From positions 62,001 through 126,000 of the forward strand of contig JAGAZB010000014.1 in assembly GCA_017940255.1 (NCBI GenBank): a stretch of DNA of 64,000 bases, written 5' to 3'. The DNA is from Treponema sp. (GTDB lineage: Bacteria > Spirochaetota > Spirochaetia > Treponematales > Treponemataceae). This document shows positions 17,287 to 25,716 of this stretch, one piece after another. Each line of letters begins with the position of its first letter. Position 1 is the first letter of the stretch. The notes under the pieces were generated by a model, which was not told the origin of the DNA, searched no databases, and worked only from the letters and a program-made list of their open reading frames with translations. Made by a program: the position numbers and the translations under genes.

Positions 17287-17315
17287 TTGACAGATAAATA
17301 AAGTGGACTTACAAT
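17287..17315 (+). promoter_or_regulatory. promoter of the arabino-oligosaccharide ABC importer
   Basis: A consensus TTGACA (17287-17292) is 17 bp from TACAAT (17310-17315). GGACTTA before the -10 box is shared with the LamG-operon promoter. Confidence 0.75.
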
Positions 17316-17356
17316 TATTTTTAGATTAGGAAAGTTTTTTTTCTTAGGAGGAAGAA

Positions 17357-18703
17357 ATGAAAAAATTAAAAGTTTTGGGAATGGCAACGGCTGCCCTTCT
17401 TTTATTAAATGGATGTTCAAAATCGAACTCTTCTGCAAAAGCTTCTGGTGCTTCTTCATCAGCTGGTGGAACAATCTCTTTGATGAACTTTGCCCAGCCG
17501 GCTGAAAAAGAAATCCTTGATAAGGTAATTAAGCATTATGAAGAAACTCATCCTGGAATGAAGGTTGATGTAATGACAGTAACTCAGGATGAATACGGTC
17601 CAAAGCTTCAGGCTCTTCTTGCCGCAAATAAACTTCCAGATGTATTTTATATGGGCCCGGAATCTGTTCGTCAATATGTTGATAATAAAAAGGTTCTTGC
17701 CCTTGATGACTATGTTTACAATGCAACAGGTGCAGATGTAACAGATTTGTATGAAGCTGCTCTGGCAGACTACCGCTATGACGGCAAAGTTCTTGGTCAG
17801 GGAAAACTTTATGCTCTTCCAAAAGATTTTGGACCAGCTGCCCTTGCTTATAATAAAACACTTTTCGAAAAATACGGAATTCCTCTTCCTAGCCCAACAG
17901 AGCCTTATACTTGGGAAGAATTCATTGATGTATGTAAACAGTGTACAAAAGATACAGACGGAAACGGAGAAAATGATACATTCGGAACTGGTTTGAATGT
18001 AAACTGGTCTCTTCATCAGTTTATCTGGGGTAACGGTGCAGATTATCTTGATAAAACTGGTACAAAAGTTGCTGTAACAGATCCAAAATTTGTTGAAGCC
18101 CTTCAGTTCTTTGCTGATCAGACAAATGTTTATAAAGTAACTCCAAGTGCTAGTCAGGCTGCTTCTTTGGATACATACCAGAGATGGCTTAAGGGTGAAC
18201 TCGGATTCTTCCTTGCCGGCAGCTGGGATATTGCAACATTTAATACAACACTTCCATTTGAATACGATTTGATTCCATGGCCAGTTCACAACAAGGGTGA
18301 TAAAACTTACACATACCGTGGTGGTGTAGGCTGGACAGTTGCTGCTAACACAAAGAATCCACAGGCTGCTGCAGAACTTGCTCTTTATCTTTCTGCTGAT
18401 AAAGAAGCAAATCAGATGTATGTAGATCAGGATCTTCAGCTTCCAAACTTAAAGTCACTTGCTTCTGCTTATACAGAAAAAGATACATTGCCAAAGAATC
18501 GTCAGGAATTCATTCATATTATTTCTGAATCAGGAAAACCATGGCCTTACAACCAGACATACAACAGAGTTTGGTATGATGACTTCTTCCTGAGCATTTC
18601 AAAAGTGCTTGATGGTTCTATGTCTGCACAGGAATACTGCGAAAAGGTTGCTCCAAAGATGCAGAAAGATTTGGATAAGGCATTAAGTAAGGTAAATAAA
18701 TAG
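17357..18703 (+). CDS. ABC transporter sugar-binding lipoprotein
   Basis: This 448-residue family 1 extracellular solute-binding protein is membrane-anchored through a lipobox (MKKLKVLGMATAALLLLNGC). Typical features are MNFAQPAEKEILDKVIKHYEETHPG at the start of lobe 1, LPDVFYMGPESVRQYVD, GKLYALPKDFGPAALAYNKTLF, and the closing WLKGELGFFLAGSWD. It would deliver oligosaccharides to the two permeases downstream. The surrounding enzymes and shared promoter motif make arabino-oligosaccharides the likely cargo; the ligand itself is inference. An AGGAGG site lies 7 nt before the ATG. A hairpin after the gene would leave more binding protein than permease. Confidence 0.93.
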   Translation: MKKLKVLGMATAALLLLNGCSKSNSSAKASGASSSAGGTISLMNFAQPAEKEILDKVIKHYEETHPGMKVDVMTVTQDEYGPKLQALLAANKLPDVFYMGPESVRQYVDNKKVLALDDYVYNATGADVTDLYEAALADYRYDGKVLGQGKLYALPKDFGPAALAYNKTLFEKYGIPLPSPTEPYTWEEFIDVCKQCTKDTDGNGENDTFGTGLNVNWSLHQFIWGNGADYLDKTGTKVAVTDPKFVEALQFFADQTNVYKVTPSASQAASLDTYQRWLKGELGFFLAGSWDIATFNTTLPFEYDLIPWPVHNKGDKTYTYRGGVGWTVAANTKNPQAAAELALYLSADKEANQMYVDQDLQLPNLKSLASAYTEKDTLPKNRQEFIHIISESGKPWPYNQTYNRVWYDDFFLSISKVLDGSMSAQEYCEKVAPKMQKDLDKALSKVNK

Positions 18704-18718
18704 GATTTGAGTTTATAA

Positions 18719-18750
18719 CTGCACGTGCATTGTGCGTGCAGTATTTTTTT
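18719..18750 (+). terminator. intercistronic hairpin with T-tract after the binding-protein gene
   Basis: CTGCACG (18719-18725) pairs with CGTGCAG (18735-18741), followed by TA and seven T. It lies inside the transporter operon, so it probably reduces read-through to the permeases. The tail TTTTTTTGAGCACTTTTTGC is repeated after the operon's last gene. Confidence 0.75.
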
Positions 18751-18783
18751 GAGCACTTTTTGCCTTGAGGAAATTATCAAATT

Positions 18784-19719
18784 ATGGAAACTATTGAAAA
18801 ACCTGTTTTGAATAAGAAAAAAAAGTGGAATGATGAGGCTAGGGCGGGGCTTGCTTTTGCAATGCCTCCGGTAATCGGCTTTTTTATGTTCACTGCAATT
18901 CCTGTAGTTTTTTCTGTTTTTGCGAGTTTTACAGACTGGAACTCAATGACAAATCTTACAGACTTTTCTACTCTGGAATTTGTTGGATTTGATAACTACA
19001 AGGAACTTTTTACTGACGTTCAGTTCTGGCGTGCCCTCTGGAATACATTTTTTTACATGATTGGTATTCCTTTGGGAATCTTGTGGGCTCTGGGCCTGGC
19101 ACTTTCTTTTAATAAAGATCTTCCTGGTATCCGGGCTTTCCGTGTAATTTATTATATTCCTGTAGTTTCATCTATAGTTGCAGTTTCCCTGCTCTGGAGA
19201 TGGCTCTACAACGGAGATTACGGTCTTTTGAATCAGTTCTTAAAATGGGCTTTTGGTATTCAGGGACCAAACTGGCTGGAAAAAGAACACACTGTAAAGC
19301 CTGCCATTATGATGATGTGTGTATGGCGCGGTGTTGGAAATACAGCTCTGCTTTATCTTGGAGGTTTGCAGAACGTACCAAAGTCTTATTACGAAGCTGC
19401 TTATCTTGATGGAGCCGGCCGCTGGACAATTTTTAAGAATATTACCTGGCCTCTTATGAAGCCAATCACTTTCTTTATTGTAATTACAGGAATTATTGGC
19501 GGTTCTCAGATGATTGTAGAACCTCAGATTATGGCACCTCTTGGTGGTGAAAACTACAGTGCCGCAACAATCGTTTTCTACATCTGGCAGAAAGCCTTTG
19601 GAACTGCCGATGCAAAGGGCTTTGCCTGTGCGGCTGCCTGGGTTCTTGCTTTAATCATCTTTATTGCAACTGCAATTCAATTTAAGTTTGGTCCTGAAAG
19701 CGATAACTATCTGGAGTAG
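18784..19719 (+). CDS. ABC sugar transporter permease (MalF/UgpA type)
   Basis: This 311-residue membrane protein has six predicted helices, the first at about residues 22-47 (GLAFAMPPVIGFFMFTAIPV). The cytoplasmic EAA loop near residue 200 reads YYEAAYLDGAGRWTIFKNITWPLMKP and would dock the ATPase. No ATPase gene is in the locus, so the system probably uses a shared MsmK-type subunit encoded elsewhere, as many family 1 sugar importers do. It is followed after 9 nt by the partner permease, with a GGAGG ribosome site between them. Confidence 0.92.
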   Translation: METIEKPVLNKKKKWNDEARAGLAFAMPPVIGFFMFTAIPVVFSVFASFTDWNSMTNLTDFSTLEFVGFDNYKELFTDVQFWRALWNTFFYMIGIPLGILWALGLALSFNKDLPGIRAFRVIYYIPVVSSIVAVSLLWRWLYNGDYGLLNQFLKWAFGIQGPNWLEKEHTVKPAIMMMCVWRGVGNTALLYLGGLQNVPKSYYEAAYLDGAGRWTIFKNITWPLMKPITFFIVITGIIGGSQMIVEPQIMAPLGGENYSAATIVFYIWQKAFGTADAKGFACAAAWVLALIIFIATAIQFKFGPESDNYLE

Positions 19720-19728
19720 GAGGAAAAA

Positions 19729-20625
19729 ATGTCAAAAGAAATTACAAAAAATGTAACAAATTCAACATTAAAACTCGGCTCTAAGAAAAAGGAAGCTTTG
19801 TGGGGCTCTTTTGGAATCTATGTTTTCCTTGTGCTGGGCGCAGTCATTATGATTCTGCCACTGGTCTGGATGCTGGAATCTTCTCTTAAAACAAAGGAAC
19901 AATTCCTTACCACTCAGCTTTCTCTTGCTTTTCCAAGCCATCCTCAGTGGGGTAACTTTTTCAAGAGAATCTGGCAGATGGAACCAAGCCTTCAGCGCGG
20001 TATATTAAACTCCATAATTATTTCATTTTCTACTATTATAGTAGGAACTTTTGTGTCTTCTCTTGCTGCTTTTGCTTATTCAAAACTGCATTTTCCGGGA
20101 AAAAACAAACTCTTTCTTGCAGAGCTTGCTACCATGATGATTCCTTTTTCAATCATTATGATTCCTCAGTTTGTAATCTACGCAAAAATCGGCTGGCTTG
20201 ATACCTGGGCTCCCCTTATCATTCCTGGAATGCTGGGAAATGTTTCTATGATTTTCTTCCTCCGCCAATATATGAACGGTATTCCAACTTCCATGATTGA
20301 ATCAGCAAGAATTGACGGTGCAGGTTACTTCAGAATCTATCTTCAGATTATGATGCCAAATGCAAAACCTGCCGTTGCCGCTCAGGCTATTCTGTGGTTT
20401 ATGGGTGCCTGGAACGATTATTTTGCTCCAAGTATCTATCTTAATAATCCTACCAAACTGACAGTACAGGTTGTAATCAGTCAGCTCAATGCAATGTACG
20501 CAATTCAGACAGATTATCCTCTGTTATTAGCTGCTTCTGTTGTTGCATTGCTGCCTTGTCTGGTTATCTTTATGATTTTCCAGAAGCAGATTATTGCTTC
20601 TGTTGCCATGACGGGCTTAAAATAG
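19729..20625 (+). CDS. ABC sugar transporter permease (MalG/UgpE type)
   Basis: This 298-residue partner permease has six predicted helices and the EAA loop MIESARIDGAGYFRIYLQIMMPNAKP (about residues 190-215). The basic N-terminus (SKKKEALWG) is cytoplasmic. The periplasmic stretch LTTQLSLAFPSHPQWGNFFKR is typical of MalG-like permeases. It forms a heterodimer with the preceding permease. It is the last gene of the importer operon and is closed by a strong terminator. Confidence 0.92.
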   Translation: MSKEITKNVTNSTLKLGSKKKEALWGSFGIYVFLVLGAVIMILPLVWMLESSLKTKEQFLTTQLSLAFPSHPQWGNFFKRIWQMEPSLQRGILNSIIISFSTIIVGTFVSSLAAFAYSKLHFPGKNKLFLAELATMMIPFSIIMIPQFVIYAKIGWLDTWAPLIIPGMLGNVSMIFFLRQYMNGIPTSMIESARIDGAGYFRIYLQIMMPNAKPAVAAQAILWFMGAWNDYFAPSIYLNNPTKLTVQVVISQLNAMYAIQTDYPLLLAASVVALLPCLVIFMIFQKQIIASVAMTGLK

Positions 20626-20641
20626 TCATAAAACTCCTCTT

Positions 20642-20680
20642 AGGCTGTTCGTTTTTGCCGGCGGACAGCCTTTTTTTTTG
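20642..20680 (+). terminator. intrinsic terminator of the ABC importer operon
   Basis: AGGCTGTTCG (20642-20651) pairs with CGGACAGCCT with one wobble, followed by nine T and then GAGCACTTTTTGC. Confidence 0.85.
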
Positions 20681-20704
20681 AGCACTTTTTGCTGGCAAAT
20701 CCCC

Positions 20705-20733
20705 TTGACTTTACTTAATAGTCATAATAGAAT
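20705..20733 (+). promoter_or_regulatory. promoter of the ParE-like gene
   Basis: TTGACT (20705-20710) is 17 bp from TAGAAT (20728-20733). GGTGGG stands before the ATG at 20762. Confidence 0.55.
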
Positions 20734-20761
20734 TTAAAAATCATATTTTGGGTGGGAAATA

Positions 20762-22777
20762 ATGTCAGAAAAAACGTCTCAGGCAGAAAAAAAGACTGCC
20801 GCTAAATCTACTGCTAAAACTGCATCAACATCAACCGCAAAAAGTACAGGTTCTGTAAAAAGCGCAAGTGCTGCAAAAGCCGCGCCTAAAGCCGCAACAA
20901 AAACTGCCGCCAAAAAAGCAGCAGCGCCAGCCGCTCCTGTTGTTTATGATGAAGATTCCATTCAGCATCTGGATGGTCTTGAGCATATTCGTCTTCGCCC
21001 TGGTATGTACATCGGTTCTCTTGGCGATGGTTCTAACGAAAACGACGGTATTTATATCCTCTTAAAAGAAGGAATCGATAACTCTGTAGATGAATTTTCA
21101 CAGGGCTTTGGTAATAAAATCGACATTGAAATAAAAGACGGCCGTGTAAAAATCCGCGACTACGGACGTGGTATTCCTCTTGGAAAACTTGAAGACTGTG
21201 TTTCGAATGTAAACACAGGTGCAAAATATAATAATAACGTATTCAAACAGGCCATTGGTATGAACGGTGTTGGTATTAAAGCTACAAATGCCCTTTCTTC
21301 ATACTTCCGCGCTGCCTCTATCCGCGATGGAAAAATGGCTGTAGTTGAATTCAAAAAGGGTGAAAAAATTTCCAGTAAAACAGGTTCTGCAAAACCTGGA
21401 GTTCCAAACGGAACTTACCTTGAATTTGAACCTGATACAGAGCTTTTTGGAAGATACAGCTTTAACATGGAGTATGTAGAAAAGCGTCTCTGGAACTATG
21501 CCTATTTGAATCCAGGTCTTTTGATTAAGTGTAATGGTCAGGAATATGTAAGTCAGAATGGTATTCAGGATCTTTTGATTCACGAAATGGACGGTGAAGG
21601 TAAGGCTCTGTATAAAATCTTCAGTTATAAGGGTGAAAATCTTGAATTTGTTCTTACTCACACAAATTCTTTGGATAAATACATTTATTCTTTTGTAAAC
21701 GGACAAAGTACAGAAGATGGAGGTACACATGTTACTTCCTTCCTAGATGGCGTTACAAAGGGTGTTAATTCCTTCTTTAAAAAAGAGTATGATGAAAAAG
21801 ACGTTTGCGGTGGATTAATCTGTGCCCTCAAAATCGGTCTTGATAATCCTATGTTTACCAGCCAGACAAAAAACAAACTTGGTAACGTAGAAATCCGCGC
21901 TCCAATTATTAAAGAAGTTCAGGCTGCGGTTGATGACTGGCTGCGCCACAACCCAGATGTTGCCGGAAGTCTTGAAGATAAAATTATTAAAAATCAGAAG
22001 GCCCGTAACGAAATTAACAGTGTTACAGAAAAGCAGATTCGCGAAGCTGAAAAATCTGTAATGCTTAAAATCCAGAAACTTAAAGATTGCCGCTATCACC
22101 TGCAGGACGGCCCAAAGGGTGCAAACTCTATGATTTTTATTACCGAGGGAGATTCGGCTACCGGTTCTATGGTAGGAAGCCGCGATGTTTCTTATCAGGC
22201 AATTTTCTCTCTGCGCGGTAAACCAGAAAATATGTACGGCCGTAAAAAGTCAGCACTTTTTGAAAATGAAGAACTCAAAAATCTTACCTTTAGTCTTGGT
22301 GTGCAGAAAGACATTGAAGGCCTCCGTTACGATAAAATCATTATTGCAACCGATGCCGATAACGATGGTTTCCATATCAGAAATCTTGTTTTGACATATC
22401 TGCTGCTTTTCTTTGAAGAACTGGTTTTAACAGGTCATGTTTATATTCTTGAAACACCGCTTTTCCGTGTGCGCAATAAGACGAAAACTGTTTACTGTTA
22501 CAGCGAAGAAAGCCGCGACAAAGAAGTTGCCAAGATGGGAAAATCTGCAGAGGTAACCCGATTCAAGGGACTCGGAGAAATCAACCCTAGCGAGTTCGGT
22601 CAGTTCATTTTCCCTCGCAAAGAAGGCGAGAGTGAAGACAAGGGAATGCACTTGACTCCGGTTACAATTCAGACTCTGAAAAATGTGCCGCAGGTTCTTC
22701 AGTTCTACATGGGAAAAAACACCCCTGAACGCCGAGACTTTATTGTTCATCACCTTGCCGCAGAAATTGACGCCTAA
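20762..22777 (+). CDS. parE: DNA topoisomerase IV subunit B-like (type IIA topoisomerase ATPase subunit)
   Basis: This 671-residue subunit has a GHKL ATPase domain (EHIRLRPGMYIGSLGDG, GIDNSVDEF, DYGRGIPL, GMNGVGIKATNALS), a transducer domain, and a TOPRIM domain (ITEGDSATGS, IIATDADNDGFHIRNL). The C-terminal RFKGLGEINPSEFGQFI motif closes it. ETPLFRVRNKTKTVYCYSEE resembles ParE of Bacteroidetes and spirochaetes more than GyrB. TOPRIM departures from the usual EGDSAGG and DADVDG are visible. An N-terminal tail of about 60 residues consists almost entirely of Ala, Lys, Ser and Thr, like histone H1 tails. No parC lies nearby. The stop codon lies inside a structured repeat. Confidence 0.85.
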   Translation: MSEKTSQAEKKTAAKSTAKTASTSTAKSTGSVKSASAAKAAPKAATKTAAKKAAAPAAPVVYDEDSIQHLDGLEHIRLRPGMYIGSLGDGSNENDGIYILLKEGIDNSVDEFSQGFGNKIDIEIKDGRVKIRDYGRGIPLGKLEDCVSNVNTGAKYNNNVFKQAIGMNGVGIKATNALSSYFRAASIRDGKMAVVEFKKGEKISSKTGSAKPGVPNGTYLEFEPDTELFGRYSFNMEYVEKRLWNYAYLNPGLLIKCNGQEYVSQNGIQDLLIHEMDGEGKALYKIFSYKGENLEFVLTHTNSLDKYIYSFVNGQSTEDGGTHVTSFLDGVTKGVNSFFKKEYDEKDVCGGLICALKIGLDNPMFTSQTKNKLGNVEIRAPIIKEVQAAVDDWLRHNPDVAGSLEDKIIKNQKARNEINSVTEKQIREAEKSVMLKIQKLKDCRYHLQDGPKGANSMIFITEGDSATGSMVGSRDVSYQAIFSLRGKPENMYGRKKSALFENEELKNLTFSLGVQKDIEGLRYDKIIIATDADNDGFHIRNLVLTYLLLFFEELVLTGHVYILETPLFRVRNKTKTVYCYSEESRDKEVAKMGKSAEVTRFKGLGEINPSEFGQFIFPRKEGESEDKGMHLTPVTIQTLKNVPQVLQFYMGKNTPERRDFIVHHLAAEIDA

Positions 22778-22879
22778 AATAGCAAACGCGTTAAAAACGA
22801 CAGTCCGTTGCGACTGTCGTTTAGCGTTTACACAAAATCGGCTCGCGAGATTTATCGAGCGGCATAGTGCGCGCGAGCG
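22772..22879. repeat. structured direct repeat, copy 1 (includes the parE stop)
   Basis: This copy is identical to 22926-23027 over 102 bp, then has one mismatch in the next 6. It starts with the last Ala codon and stop of parE. It holds a two-stage hairpin: outer AAACGC/GCGTTT, a GTTAA bulge, inner AAACGACAGTC/GACTGTCGTTT, and an opposing single A. A second GC-rich palindrome (TAGTGCGC/GCGCACTA) follows at its end. The remainder of the gap (22880-22925) is another AGCAAACG/GTATG-bearing segment. It is not a coding sequence. Confidence 0.9.
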
Positions 22880-22925
22880 CACTAGATGATAATTTCCATA
22901 CAGCAAACGGCGCGAAGCGACGTAT

Positions 22926-23033
22926 GCCTAAAATAGCAAACGCGTTAAAAACGACAGTCCGTTGCGACTGTCGTTTAGCGTTTACACAAAATCGGCTCGC
23001 GAGATTTATCGAGCGGCATAGTGCGCGTGAGCG
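22926..23033. repeat. structured direct repeat, copy 2
   Basis: This is the second copy, 154 bp downstream of copy 1, with the same nested hairpin. Its closing GC-rich palindrome is imperfect compared with copy 1 (GTGAGCGGCGTGCGCATACTA). It ends about 48 bp before the lipoprotein start at 23082. I see no promoter in the gap. Confidence 0.9.
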
Positions 23034-23081
23034 GCGTGCGCATACTAGAAAAAAATGATATGTAATGATAAACTGTCTATT

Positions 23082-24614
23082 ATGAGAAGAGTCTTATTTT
23101 ACATATCATTTTTATTATCATTTCTATTATTTACTTCTTGTTTACAACTTAATAACGAAAAATCTGCGTCTCTATCATTCTCTTTTGATTCTTCCAAACT
23201 TTATCGTGCTTTAGATGAAAGCACAGATACTGATTCGGAAACTGATAGCGACACAGGAAGCGAAAACGACACAATAAGTGATTTCCTTAATGATTTAACC
23301 TTTTATGTAACAATCGAAGTTTTTGGTGATTATCAGAATAAACAGACTATAGAACTTTCTGCGGATGCTCAGGAGATTCAGACAATAACCTTTAGTGACC
23401 TTGTGCCAAATGTTCAGGTTTATGTCACCGGTTCTATTTATACAGAAATCCTTGAACAGACATTAGAACTTTATAGCGGTAAAACAGATTCATTTATGAT
23501 TCATGAAGGTTCAAATGATATTGTACTAAGTCTTAATAAACTTGAGCTTGATTTTGAAATACCTGATTCAGACACAGAGCCTGTAGAAGCCCCATCCTCT
23601 GAATCCAATAATCCAGAAAACACTAATGATTCTGAACCAGATCCAGAAACTGAATCTGACGAGCCAAGTGAATCAACCGAGCCAACCGAGCCTGAAGTTG
23701 TTATAGTTGATTATGATTATTCAGGTGGAGTCTACACGGAACTTCCTGCGGGAACCAGTGGAACTGCCGGCTCTTCGGAATCTTATGTAACCTTTGGTAT
23801 GTGGCCTCAGACAATTAAATCTGCTGATGTTGAAATAGATACTACACAGGAAGCTCATTGTGGTGATTTTGTATACTGTAAGGGTAGTGACGGTGAATGG
23901 TACTGTAAGCATACCGAAGATTTGTATTATGAAACTAACACAACTTATAGTGATGGCACAAGTGGTGAAGAGGGTAGAGAAAGCTGGTTTAAAGTAGAGC
24001 CAATTATGTGGCGAGTTATTTCTGATTATGATGACGATGGAGACACAAGTACTCCGGGAAAAACTCTTCTTGTTGCAGAAAAAGTTATATATTCATGTGC
24101 AATAAATGATGATGATAATGCTCGTGGTGAAATACTTGCAAACAATTATAAAGAATCCAGAATGAGAGCCTTCCTTAATGGTTACGAATATAACAAACAG
24201 GGAACTCAAAGTTCTGAATTTGTTTCAAAAGGTTTCCTTCAAACTGCTTTTGATTCAACTTTACGCCAGATGATTGAAACTGTAACTGTAAGAAACGGGG
24301 TAGAAACTGGTGCAGAAAGTGGTTATGAATGTGAAGATACCCAGGATAAAGTATTCTTACTTACTAAAAATGAAGGAAACGATTCTTCAATGTTCCCAGA
24401 TTCTTCTTTGTACAAACATTACTGTACAGACTTTGCCCTGGCAACTTCTATCTCTCAGGCTACTTCTAATACATCTGTGTCAGAAATTTGGCTTAGAACT
24501 CCAACTGTTCAGAGTGGTACAGTATGTTCTGCACGTATTTATAGCAGCAGTATTTACAATTCTGTTCCAAGTTGCAGTCTTGGCTTCTTCCCTGCAATTT
24601 GTATCAGCGAATAA
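23082..24614 (+). CDS. lipoprotein with acidic linker and DUF6273-like domain
   Basis: This protein of about 510 residues has a lipobox (MRRVLFYISFLLSFLLFTSC). An N-terminal beta-type domain (about 60-165) comes first. A very acidic Glu/Asp/Ser/Thr/Pro linker (about 170-215) follows. The C-terminal region resembles DUF6273 domains (YVTFGMWPQTIK, EPIMWRVIS, NYKESRMRAFLNG, KVFLLTKNE, EIWLRTP, LGFFPAICISE). These domains are frequent in gut-bacterial surface proteins, and their function is unknown. The Met at 23082 gives a compact signal peptide; an upstream ATG at 23055 would add nine residues. Neither has a clear ribosome site. It lies alone between the structured repeats and ornithine carbamoyltransferase. 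Confidence 0.75.
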   Translation: MRRVLFYISFLLSFLLFTSCLQLNNEKSASLSFSFDSSKLYRALDESTDTDSETDSDTGSENDTISDFLNDLTFYVTIEVFGDYQNKQTIELSADAQEIQTITFSDLVPNVQVYVTGSIYTEILEQTLELYSGKTDSFMIHEGSNDIVLSLNKLELDFEIPDSDTEPVEAPSSESNNPENTNDSEPDPETESDEPSESTEPTEPEVVIVDYDYSGGVYTELPAGTSGTAGSSESYVTFGMWPQTIKSADVEIDTTQEAHCGDFVYCKGSDGEWYCKHTEDLYYETNTTYSDGTSGEEGRESWFKVEPIMWRVISDYDDDGDTSTPGKTLLVAEKVIYSCAINDDDNARGEILANNYKESRMRAFLNGYEYNKQGTQSSEFVSKGFLQTAFDSTLRQMIETVTVRNGVETGAESGYECEDTQDKVFLLTKNEGNDSSMFPDSSLYKHYCTDFALATSISQATSNTSVSEIWLRTPTVQSGTVCSARIYSSSIYNSVPSCSLGFFPAICISE

Positions 24615-24705
24615 GGTGTAGTCTAACTGAAGTTTTTTACTCTAGTTTAATTTCTTTAATTGTGTTATAATTATACTTTCAAAAAACAAAAGTGTGAGGT
24701 GCCTT

Positions 24706-25698
24706 ATGGACTTGAAAGGACGCAATTTTCTTACTCTTAAAGATTTTACACCAGCAGAAATCACTGGTTTGCTTGACCTTGCTGAAGATTTAAAACAGAA
24801 AAAAAAGCGCGGAATCCCTGTTGATATTCACCGCGGAAAAAATATCGCCCTCATTTTTGAAAAAACAAGTACCCGCACCCGCTGTGCTTTTGAAGTAGCG
24901 GCTCATGATTTAGGTATCAGCACAACTTATCTTGCCGAAGGCAGTCAGATTGGTAAAAAAGAAAGTATTGCTGATACAGCCCGTGTTCTTGGCCGCATGT
25001 TTGATGGCATTGAATACCGTGGTTTTGAACAGACTCTGGTAGAAGACTTGGCAAAATATTCTGGCGTTGTAGTTTGGAATGGTCTTACAAATGAATATCA
25101 CCCGACACAAATGCTGGCTGATATGCTTACAATCCGTGAACATTTTGGAAATCTAAAAGGACTCAAGCTTGTTTACTTTGGAGATGCCCGCTATAACATT
25201 GGCAATTCTCTGTGTATCGTCTGCTCTAAACTTGGCCTTAACCTTACTCTCTGTGCCCCTGAAAAATATTTTCCGAATGCGGCTCTTGTCGCTGAATGTG
25301 AAAAATGGAATAAAGAGAGTGGTGGTTCCATCACCCTTGAAAGTAATGTAGAAAAAGCTGCAAAAGATGCTGATATTATCTACACTGATGTTTGGGTAAG
25401 TATGGGGGAACCAGACGAAATTTGGGCAGAACGCATTCAGGATTTAAAACCATATCAGGTAAATGCCGAAGTAATGAAAGAGGCAAAGCCAACAGCTATT
25501 TTTATGCACGATCTGCCATCTTTCCATGATTTGAATACAAAAATTGGAAAAGAAATTGGTGAAAAATTCGGCTTAAATGCAATGGAAGTTACAGATGATG
25601 TTTTTGAAAGCAGTCAGTCTGTAGTTTTTGACGAAGCAGAAAACCGAATGCATACAATCAAGGCTGTAATTGCGGCAACTTTGGGAAACAATTTCTAA
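24706..25698 (+). CDS. argF: ornithine carbamoyltransferase with variant HDLP motif
   Basis: This enzyme of about 330 residues joins carbamoyl phosphate and ornithine to citrulline, or runs in reverse in the arginine deiminase route. The carbamoyl-phosphate motif [10 protein letters not shown], the [15 protein letters not shown] region and the ornithine-side SMGE motif are present. The normally conserved HCLP ornithine-binding motif reads HDLP here (MHDLPSFHD), with Asp in place of Cys. The start at 24706 is preferred because GAGGTG lies inside the longer GTG-started frame. No arginine genes adjoin it, so anabolic or catabolic use is open. An ACT-domain gene follows after 18 nt and may be co-transcribed. 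Confidence 0.88.
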   Translation: MDLKGRNFLTLKDFTPAEITGLLDLAEDLKQKKKRGIPVDIHRGKNIALIFEKTSTRTRCAFEVAAHDLGISTTYLAEGSQIGKKESIADTARVLGRMFDGIEYRGFEQTLVEDLAKYSGVVVWNGLTNEYHPTQMLADMLTIREHFGNLKGLKLVYFGDARYNIGNSLCIVCSKLGLNLTLCAPEKYFPNAALVAECEKWNKESGGSITLESNVEKAAKDADIIYTDVWVSMGEPDEIWAERIQDLKPYQVNAEVMKEAKPTAIFMHDLPSFHDLNTKIGKEIGEKFGLNAMEVTDDVFESSQSVVFDEAENRMHTIKAVIAATLGNNF

Positions 25699-25716
25699 AT
25701 TTGGAGGAATATAATT

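Noticed and set aside
17459-18289. 276-codon open frame opposite the sugar-binding lipoprotein
   Set aside because: It is antisense to a well-supported gene; its composition reflects the codon use of the opposite strand.
22772-23033. Possible CRISPR array
   Set aside because: There are only two long copies with internal palindromes, no short regular spacers and no cas genes nearby.
22683-23058. Short frames that share a peptide across the 22.8-kb repeats
   Set aside because: The shared peptide only reflects translation of the duplicated DNA; hairpins and absence of ribosome sites argue against coding.
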